Positions 56,544-64,000 of a stretch of DNA of 64,000 nt are shown here, in pieces. Within the stretch, counting starts at the first letter, position 1. Every line of letters begins with the position of its first letter. Both the position numbers and the translations under genes were made by a program. Location of the stretch: the NCBI GenBank assembly GCA_019137255.1, contig WPDH01000008.1:124001-188000 (forward strand), read 5' to 3'. Origin of the DNA: Corinectria fuckeliana (lineage: Eukaryota > Ascomycota > Sordariomycetes > Hypocreales > Nectriaceae). The notes below the pieces were generated by a model. It did not search any database and was not told where the DNA came from. It worked only from the letters and a program-made list of their open reading frames with translations.

Positions 56544-57970
56544 ATGTCCGAATCCGAGAAGAAAGTCCCCCACGACACGAGTGTTGTTGAAACCCAGAAC
56601 GCACCTGGTAAGCTGAGCAGTCATTCGCAGCGAACGATGGATTGCTGACACCCTAACCAGTGAAGTGGTATCGATCTTCGATTTACAATGCCACGATCCT
56701 GGGCATGTGCAGCTTTGCCGCACCAGGCCTGTGGGGAGCAATGAACTCGCTCGGCGCCGGAGGAGCTCAGAAGCCATACCTGGTCAACACCGGAAACGCC
56801 CTCACGTTCTGTCTCATGATCATCTCCTGCTGGTTCACTAGCGGCATTGTCAAGTACATCGGCATCAAGGGTGCACTGGTCGTTGGAACCATCGGCTACG
56901 CACCCTACAGCGCCGGCCTCTATCTGAACAACCGCTATGGAGTCGAATGGCTTGTCATCTTCGGCGCTGCCTGCTGCGGCGTCTCGGCCGGTATCTTTTG
57001 GGCTGCGGAGGCAGCTATCGCCATTGGATATCCTGAGCCGAGGAACAGGGGAAAGCTGGTGGCCTACTGGCTCTCTTGGACGCGGCTCGGGCAGATCCTT
57101 GGTGGCGCTATCAACCTGGGCCTCAACGCAGATCGAAACGAAGGCGGAAAAGTGTCGTATAAAGTCTACCTGATCTTCATCGCCCTTCAATGCCTAGGTC
57201 CGTTTGCGGCTTTGCTGCTGAACCGTCCGTCCAAGGTGCAGCGCAAGGACGGCAAGCCTGTCGACCTTTCGATTTTCGACAATCCTTGGCAGGAATTCAA
57301 AGCTACGACACGGACATTCCTGAGGAAGGAGTTCCTACTGCTGGTCCTCTGGATAGGACAAGGCGTCTACTCGGAATCCATCTTCTTCACATACATTGCC
57401 CTTTGGTTTAGCGTGCGCGCGAGGGCCCTCGGATCTTTCATCTCAGGCATCGTCGCCGTCGTTGCCGGGAATCTTCTGGGTGTCTGGCTGGATCAGAACC
57501 AGATTGCTCTCAGAAAGCGAGCCCGCTGGGCCTTCGCGGTCATCATGACTCTCCAGGGAGCATGGTGGATATGGCTCACCGTCAACGTCACAGAGTTCCG
57601 ACGAACTCAACCCATCTACGACTGGAGCGACCCAGGTTTCGGACGCGCGTTTGGCGTCTTTGTCTTCCTCGTCTCGGGCTTCCAGCTCAACTACAACTTC
57701 GCCTTCTTCCTCATCGCACAGATCTCGACAAGCCCCCAGGAGACAGTCCGCCTGTCTGCTCTACTGCGAGCAACCGAATCGGGATGGCAGGCTCTTAGTT
57801 ACGGACTTGGCGCTGTTCCCATATTTGCTACCGTGGGTGGTGCTTACTTGAACTTTGGTCTCTGGGGCCTTTCGCTGTTTCCTGCATGGCTCGCCGTTCA
57901 GAAGCTTGGCACTGTTCAGAACCCTCTAATCCGCCTAGAGGGACAGGAGGAATTTGTACCATCTAAGTGA
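56544..57970 (+). CDS. UNC93-like major facilitator transporter
   Basis: Exons 56544-56607 and 56661-57970 (53-bp intron, CTAACCAG acceptor) give 457 aa. Starting at VKWYRSSIYNATILGMCSF, the family's characteristic entry into helix 1, there are about 11-12 membrane segments. LWGAMNSLGAGG follows helix 1, and GAACCGVSAGIFWAAEAAIAIGYPE (about 130-154) spans helices 4-5 with the Tyr-Pro turn. A central cytosolic loop (about 205-228) is basic, and FATVGGAYLNFGL lies near the end. UNC93-like fungal proteins are often annotated as DUF895 or UNC93 carriers; the substrate is mostly unknown. The start is the ATG just before the hydrophilic N-terminus; an upstream in-frame open stretch to 56331 has no features. 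Possible transport partner of the neighbouring monooxygenase. Confidence 0.92.
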
Positions 57971-59134
57971 AGAGCAAAGACTTGCAAAGGTGCAAGGGGA
58001 TATATATAAAATATACTGATGATTCTAATGGGTGCTTAGCTAGGAGGCTTTGACTATCGCCTTGTTTGTAGCATAGGCTGACACTTGTTTTACGGCGTGG
58101 CGGAGTCTTGTCTCTCTTTTCGTCTTAAAACTAAAGCTTGGTTTGTGTGAAGAAAGCTAAATATAAAAGCGTGGCATGGTGTGATATTTACACACCCCAT
58201 TAAGCGGGTTACCGATTTCGACACTGATCTAAGGCGTGACTTAATACAAGCTCGAATGCTGTCTATCCCCGTCAGACCATCTTATTTGCTGAAAACCACT
58301 AGCACAGCCTAACGTTTCTGTCTACGCTCCCCATGCATCGCTCACTAAGACTACACAGCTATTTCTTTCTTCGACCCGAAGACTCCGTGCGGTTTCGAGT
58401 CATCGAGCCATAGGACGACCTCGTTGAGCAGCCAAAAAGGGTCATGGGTTGCTCGTTGCAGTGTATGGATTGTCAGTAAGTCTGAATTTCACGGCTGATT
58501 CGATAGCCACCCGTCTGGCTCGAAAGCTCTAGGGACCTTGGATAGTGTAACTGAAGATAGCTCTAGGTTGACATATGCAAGAATGGTGTGTCAAGAAATT
58601 ATGAGCCACTCAGTGGGCGGTTCCAAAGGACATTATTGATGGATAGTCGTAACTTTAATAAACGAGACCCTGAAGGGCTTTCGATATGGCCTTTTCCTGT
58701 CTGATATAACCTTATACGTGTTTGATGTTGTTAAAGACCGCCTCAAGGTCCCACCAAAAGAACGTCTCGCAGGTGGCATCGTGATACATCTGACGGTAGC
58801 GGACGAGCGAGGGCGTCAGTGTGGACCGAGAGATGGACTGCTCCCAAGCCTGACATCAATTTCGAGGCTGCCAGAACCTCTGTACTCTGGTCGTCTAAGA
58901 GGTACCGTATACCATGCTAGCTGTATCCATACCTATACAAGTGGACAGTGTGAAGAGTAGAGTAGGGAGACAGGCACGTCCGTCTTCAAGATGGAGCGAT
59001 GTCGTAGCTTCTTCACAGAGTTAGAGGCCTACAACTTTGTCGCTCAAGGTGACCATTGACTTCCTAGAGATATCTAATTAGGAGCTCTGCTTGCTGCGGC
59101 AGTGTAAAGCTGATAGGTACGTAATACGTACACA

Positions 59135-59312
59135 GCCCATGGGCACCCACGGGTACCCAAGCTAAAGATAGGTAGCCTATGGGTATCTAGAAGCTAACTG
59201 CTTGTTACCCATGGGTAGCTTGGGTACCCAAGCTAGTAAATAGGTACCCAAGGGTTGCCCATTGGAAATTTCCTTGAAATTAGCTAGATGGCTAGTATGG
59301 GTACCCGTGGAT
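59135..59312. repeat. Palindromic GGGTACCCA minisatellite
   Basis: At least eight imperfect copies of the palindromic core GGGTACCC or CCCATGGGTA, with AAGCTA spacers, spread over about 175 bp. The single-strand form could fold into multiple hairpins. Confidence 0.8.
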
Positions 59313-59322
59313 ATTTTATGCC

Positions 59323-59532
59323 TTAGATTAGTACGTCTTGCGAGGCGCAAATAGTGTTGACCAAATATGGCGACCCGAACTCCGCGTGCTTGGAGTCCTC
59401 GGCTCTTATACCTTCCAGAAAAGCTTCACGATCGATAAAAGGGGAGAAGAAGGCATTTATCCCAAATGAAGAGCAATGTGGCCAGCTCGGAACCCAGTCC
59501 GTCTGTGGCAATGGCTGCTCACGGACGAGCAC
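59323..59532 (-). pseudogene. Fungal transcription factor fragment
   Basis: A 69-codon minus-strand frame reads FFSPFIDREAFLEGI...SPYLVNTICA, which matches the opening of the fungal-specific regulatory domain of Zn2Cys6 proteins (F-x-x-x-F-P-F-x-D-R-x-x-F, then SP-x-L-x-N-x-I-C-A). No zinc cluster and no downstream domain are found, so only this piece survives. Confidence 0.5.
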
Positions 59533-60202
59533 GCACTCGGATCTGGCTTTCGCTCAGCGCTTTGAAGTTTAGGCCTGTTGATCATGAGGTTCCGGGGTTG
59601 TCAAGATGTAGACTTGCTCTGGAAAAGTCAACGGTAGCAATTAGGTCGTCGCTACTACAGTATTGGGTAAGTGCTTGGCTTGGTGCTCAGAAAGCCGACT
59701 ATTACAACTTTCGCTACCGCTCAATTTGGACTTTATCGCTTTTCGGGATTTTCATTATAGCTGCCCAAAGGCCTTATATCCGATTCGATAACTGTACCGT
59801 GACCCACAGGTAGCCTGCTCTTATAACAATCATTATGATCCTAGCCCTATATATGATGAAGGTAGCAGAATTATTTTCTTCTGTCACGGATTTCCTAGAG
59901 CCCAAATTGATGTTTAGACCTTCAATTCGTCACGCCCTTAGTTAGGAAATCATGAAAGTCCCCCCCCCTCATCCTCACTATTAGACTGTGAAGGACTTGG
60001 TGGGCCTCCACGCTCAACTTGAACGAAGTGCTACGTAACCTGAGAGTCGTAGTCTAGTTAGAACTTGGACGGGCGGCCGCTCCGGCCCTGCTTATCGGCC
60101 CTCCAATTTGTCACTTACTACGTAGATGCAGGTGAACATCATCTACACTCAACACATATCGTTACCTCACCGCCCGAGGAACCTCCACGCTATGTTGATA
60201 GT

Positions 60203-60282
60203 GTCACATTCAGTATTTAGGCCAGCTTACCACTCAGCATCAGCGTAGTGCGCATAACATTTTGCTATGACTGGAAAATGCA
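60203..60282 (+). repeat. Dispersed 80-bp repeat, copy C
   Basis: Begins TGTCACATTCAGTATTTAGG. Same orientation as the two copies near 53.1-53.5 kb, 6.7 kb away, and closer to copy B than to copy A in its centre. Confidence 0.85.
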
Positions 60283-60509
60283 ATAGATAGTGATCACCTG
60301 AAGAATTGTATTATGACCAGTTTCACCCCAGACCAATACAGTCAGCTCATCTGCGGCCAAGTCAAATAGGCCAAGTCTAATAGGAAAGTTCCAGAATCTC
60401 TGAAATAAACAAAAACCATTGATGTCCAGTTTTTTCTGCAGCCAGAGCCACGACTTCTCATCGCTATGGAGTCCCGACCCAGTCAATGACGGCGTCTAGA
60501 TGCGACCAA

Positions 60510-61030
60510 TCGCTCTAGCTCCCTACAGGTTCAATAAATTCACTTTGGGTTCGACGCCTACAAAAGCATCCGGCGCGGATCCTACTCGTCTCATTGAAGC
60601 TCTGCATCAAGGTGACGGGGTTCACGACACTAGCAGAGGTAGACGCGACGCAATTCGTGGCACAGCATACGTCTATACCAATTCCCAAGGTTGTCTGCAG
60701 CTTCAAGCACAAGGAGAGGTGTGTATGTACTCATGGAGAGAATCGCAGGCCAAGACCTGTCAGATGGATGGATATCACGGTCTGGTGAATCTGAGGCGCG
60801 TATTCTGGAACAGCTCAAACCCATGATCGCGGAATTGCGCGGCATCCACCCTCCTGACAAAGGTCAGCGTCGTCAACGTAGATGAACCTCAACGGCCTTG
60901 ACATCATGGCGCTGCACGCAGCGACGAGATTACCAGTATCGTGGACTGGAAAACGGCCAGGTGGATGCCGCCGTATTGGGGGTACACTTCGGCTTGGCAT
61001 GTCCAGTTGTGATTGCACATACCATTCTAC
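60510..61030 (+). pseudogene. Aminoglycoside-phosphotransferase-like (APH family) pseudogene
   Basis: Frame one reads EVDATQFVAQHTSIPIPKVV (about 60642-60695), the N-lobe of fungal APH-fold kinases. A one-base shift near 60722 continues as VYVLMERIAGQDL and ILEQLKPMIAELRGIHPP (to about 60858). Then, after loss of perhaps 80-100 codons including the H-x-D-x-x-x-x-N catalytic loop, comes ITSIVDWKTARWMPPYWGYT (about 60930-60990), the metal-binding D-W block. Stops follow. It is a deleted and shifted relic; the ancestral substrate is unknown. Confidence 0.75.
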
Positions 61031-61302
61031 TCAACTACCTATCCAATATTCTGGTAAATTCCATAACTACTCGCAACGCCATCAGACCTGCGCAACAGGA
61101 GCTAATCAAGATATCCACAGGAGAATTTCCCATCTTCGGATCCACAGAGAATTGCGCAAAGGTAACTGCAGATACTCAGTGCTCCTAGTAAGACAGAACG
61201 CACTCAAACACAAGCGAACGAATAAACAGGTCGCGAAAGCCAAGCCTCAGAGGCAACAAGGTAACGATCAAAATGCCCCGCCTGATTTCGACGAACCATC
61301 GG

Positions 61303-63064
61303 TCATGGCTTTCTAGGCGCGTTTACTGATGCGGCAACTATCGAGAACTGCCCGCCGGCACCAGCAAACACCAAGTGTTTGTCATGGATCTCCTTGCCCT
61401 TGATAGGCTGGGGAGTGTTGGCGTCCTCTTCACTGCCGGTACCCAGCTGGCCGCCGGAGCCGAACCCTGTCGCATAGCCGGTGCCCTTCTTGGTGATGTA
61501 GATGGTGTGGCCAGTGCTGCAGGCAACATGGGCAACGGGGTCAAGGCCAGACACTGCGGTGGGACGAAGACAAATGCGCGGCTGGTCACGCTCGTCACGG
61601 AGGATGTGCGACGAGTCCTCGATTTGCTCCGGCGTGAATTCAACGCCGAGCTGTCCACCGTCAATCCTCCCCCACATGAGACACTTCCCATCGGCTGTCA
61701 CGGCAGCCGAGTGGTGAGTCCCGGCATCCAGCACATTGACGCCCTTGCCAGAGAGGCCATGAATTCTCACCGGGTGCAGTAGAAGAGCCTCGTTGCCACC
61801 TGCAGATGCTGCATCTCCAGCTTGGCCGAAGCCGTTGAGCCCCCAAGACCAGACGTTGTCTTTGCGGTCAACGGCAAAGGAGTGATACGCTCCGGACGCG
61901 ATGTACTTGGCCTTGTTCCGGAAAATCTCCACGCGCGTAGGCTTGAGCCCGTCATGGTTGCGTGCAAACAGACGCTTACCGAGTTGGTTCTGGTGGTGGG
62001 AACCCCAGGCCCAGATGTTGCCAGCCGTGTCGAGAGCTAGGGCGTGGTTCGCCCCACAGGCAACCTGGGTGATGTTTTTGAGGCCAGGAACGAGACGAGG
62101 CGTCCACTGTTTCTCGATGAGCTTGGCGTTTTCATCGTAGCCGAACCGGTTGTTTCCGTTGGGATCCTTCAGATAGTCAGATGGGAAGTTGAGGACAAGC
62201 GAAGCGAAAGACGTACCACAAAAGTACCCCATCCATAAACCAAGCCTTTGTCGGTGAGAGCAAGACTGCAGCTGTCGCCCGCAGCGACCTGCGTTATTGT
62301 CGTGCCCGGAGGGAAGTGGCTGGACGACACCTCGCCGGGAGTCGACTCGTGGGGATTGAGCATCTCATCCTCATCGCCGGATTCCGCGTCGACGTCTTTC
62401 ATCCCGCCGTCCCAGGAAGCGTCCCTACCGAGAGCGCCGTTGTCGTTGACGCCCCATGTGACGATCTTGTTGTCCGTGGTCAGAGCAACGGTGTGCATGC
62501 CGCCACAGGAGAAGCTGGACACGTGGAAAGCAGAGGGGTCGTTTGGGTCGAGGAACTGATTGACTCGAGGTCTCATGGATGCGTTGCGCGTGGGTCCAAG
62601 ACCGAGTTCCGAGCAGTCGCCTGTGCCGAAGGCGAGGATGGTGAGACTGACCGGCGCCTGGTTGGGGGCGGGAGAGGGCTTGGGAAGGGCAGAGCGTCTG
62701 GGTTTAGCTGCTTTCTTGGTCTTTGACGGCGCGGCCGTTCTCTTCAGAGAACGAGCTGCCTGTGTTTTGGGTTTCTTGGTGGTGTGCCGGACATGGCCGT
62801 CTGTGTCCTTCTCGGCCTTTCTCTTAGGCGATGCAACTAGTAAGGAATTAGCATGGGACATGGTTGACACAAAAGCGAAACCGAGAACATGTGCGTGCGA
62901 ACTCATGCAAACTCACTCGATGAGGACGGAGATGTGGCAGCCTTGGCCTTGGGAACCAGCTTGGTGGTGGGTTGTCGTCTTCGCATTGCACGTGGCGGCT
63001 TCTGAGAGCCCTCGTTGGGAGCACTGGGCTGACCCTTTGCAGAGGCCAAGTTTTCTGAACTCAT
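61303..63064 (-). CDS. RCC1: RCC1, Ran guanine-nucleotide exchange factor
   Basis: Exons 63064-62917, 62836-62217 and 62166-61303 (introns 80 and 50 bp) give 543 aa. The first 110 residues are basic and disordered with several nuclear-localisation clusters (PRAMRRRQ, SPKRKAEKD, TKKPKTQ, KTKKAAKPRR). The rest is a seven-bladed RCC1 propeller; successive blades show the G-x-x-H-x-x-A-L signature, for example SFSCGGMHTVAL, QVAAGDSCSLAL, QVACGANHALALD, YIASGAYHSFAVD, DAGTHHSAAV and HVACSTGHTIYI, and WG/GxG pairs such as VTWGVND and IWAWGSHH. It charges Ran (Gsp1) with GTP on chromatin and is essential for nuclear transport and mitosis. An acidic insertion (DVDAESGDEDEM) in blade 2 is typical of fungal orthologues. 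The second intron uses an AAG acceptor, the only AG that keeps the frame. Start is MSSENLASAKG. Confidence 0.95.
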
Positions 63065-63585
63065 CGCGCGCTCAACTCAGCTCTGGGCCGAGTGGAATGA
63101 TTGAAAGGTAAGAAAAGTGATGCTGGAAATGCAGAGTTGCTGTGCCCTGGGCGATGCAGCTTGATAAATGGACCACCAATGTCCCTTTCATCTTTCATTG
63201 TGTGGCTGTGTGGCGTGTTGATCTCTCACGTGTTGCTGCCTAACAAAGAACCCGTTCGCTTAGGAGAGGGAAAGCTTGAGCATCTACAAGCCTCTGACGC
63301 CTGTGTCACTAGCAAACAAATTGACCTGGGCTCAAAACGGACGTGCATAGAGCTAGACCTAACAGTGCCATCTGAAGCGCCTGGGTGGAAGACGAGGTGG
63401 TCACTGGATGTGAGGCATCTTGATGCATGATTGACGGGAAGCTTTGACAAGTAGAAGGCAACAAAGCAGCCGCCACTGGCAGTTCGTGAAGCGGAGGAAA
63501 CAGATTAAAAAAATTTAATTCAAACGAACTGATGACTGCACTGAAGCAAAACAATCGATCATCACATGCGCGCACCCTGTACCAT
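63065..63585. other. Intergenic between RCC1 and the right-end gene
   Basis: Contains the RCC1 promoter and the 3' flank of the right-end gene. No gene or repeat is recognised. Confidence 0.5.
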
Positions 63586-64000
63586 TTAGGTGCTTTGGCC
63601 GGCTTTCTCATTCTTCTCGGCCTCGTCCACCACTTCACCCTCTGGAGCTGGCTCCTTGATGTCTGAATTGCTCTCCTTGTCCCTTACATCCTCGGCCGTT
63701 TCCTTTTTGGAAAACATCTTCACGCTGGGCATCGAGATCTGCCCGAGTGAAGAAGAGACCGATGCTGGGATGCCGGGCATGGACGGCACGCTTGGCATCT
63801 GCGGCATCTTGTTGGGCAGCCAGCCCTTCACGTCCGTGATTCCTGTTCCGGTCTGTTGAGCTAGCCGGAAGAGATGATTAAGGTAATTACGCTTCTCGGG
63901 ATTGTCGTTGTCCTCGGTGCTGGCCTCCCCAAGGAGTTCTCCTTCGTCGCTGGGGAGAGGGACTAGCGACGCGGCGGCGGTGATGTCGATGGGCGATTCG
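63586..64000 (-). CDS. C-terminal part of an unidentified protein, cut by the window edge
   Basis: From the right edge (64000) an open frame runs without introns to a stop at 63586, about 137 codons. It includes an acidic segment (PSDEGELLGEASTEDNDNPEK), a helix RNYLNHLFRLAQQTG, the piece VKGWLPNKM, a proline-methionine-serine repeat (PQMPSVPSMPGIP) and a charged Lys/Glu tail. The 5' part lies outside the window. I do not recognise the family; it may be a membrane-anchored or scaffolding tail. Confidence 0.75.
   Translation of the reverse strand, partial: ESPIDITAAASLVPLPSDEGELLGEASTEDNDNPEKRNYLNHLFRLAQQTGTGITDVKGWLPNKMPQMPSVPSMPGIPASVSSSLGQISMPSVKMFSKKETAEDVRDKESNSDIKEPAPEGEVVDEAEKNEKAGQST

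Larger units (their letters stand above)
57971..60500. other. Gene-poor stretch with repeats and fragments
   Basis: No intact gene in 2.5 kb. Apart from the listed minisatellite, regulator fragment and dispersed repeat, open frames are short and without domains. Confidence 0.5.

Noticed and set aside
1..64000. CRISPR arrays, riboswitches, bacterial operons, rRNA genes
   Set aside because: The organism is a fungus by intron structure; no regularly spaced direct repeats or rRNA-like stretches were seen. tRNA genes could have been missed by eye.

Overview
The window looks like a chromosome segment from a filamentous ascomycete (Pezizomycotina, most likely Sordariomycetes). The evidence is short introns of about 50-65 bp with GTAAGT-like donors, CTAAC-like branch points and YAG acceptors, a Zn2Cys6 regulator, a PDR-type ABC transporter, Kozak-type starts, and one tract destroyed by C-to-T / G-to-A transitions in the manner of repeat-induced point mutation (RIP). 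I assembled exon structures by eye from donor, branch point, acceptor and phase; no alignment was run.

Layout. 1-12.5 kb: an FHA-domain protein kinase gene, a broken succinate-semialdehyde dehydrogenase, a 691-aa coiled-coil protein of unknown function, and a second FHA-family gene whose kinase domain is missing. 12.58-19.42 kb: a complete Ty1/copia-type LTR retrotransposon on the minus strand, with 280-bp LTRs and target-site duplication GACTG, saturated by RIP. A 667-bp miniature LTR element (168-bp LTRs, target-site duplication ATTAA) is nested inside it. 21-25 kb: a ketopantoate reductase pseudogene and a RidA-flavin amine oxidase fusion gene. 25.2-28.1 kb holds a poly-G/N assembly scar and gene debris. 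28.3-29.3 kb: a mitochondrial-type rhomboid protease. 29.3-34.7 kb is almost empty. 34.7-40.4 kb: a glutathione S-transferase and two GNAT acetyltransferases. 42.2-48.5 kb: an SRPK-like kinase convergent with a full-size PDR ABC transporter. 50.2-58 kb: a Zn2Cys6 regulator divergent from the ABC gene, then an NtaA/DszA-type flavin monooxygenase and an UNC93-like transporter in the same direction. 58-61 kb: repeats and pseudogene fragments. 61.3-64 kb: RCC1 (the Ran exchange factor) and the 3' end of an unidentified gene.

How it fits together. RCC1 and the rhomboid protease are core housekeeping genes. Most of the rest is accessory: transporters, a regulator, oxidoreductases, GST, GNATs, kinase-family genes and many decayed genes. 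The regulator, ABC pump, monooxygenase and UNC93-like carrier lie together and could form a small detoxification or catabolic group, but co-regulation is inference only. The pseudogenes mostly carry deletions and frameshifts in normal-GC DNA, so RIP did not kill them. The large intact genes argue against pervasive sequencing error.
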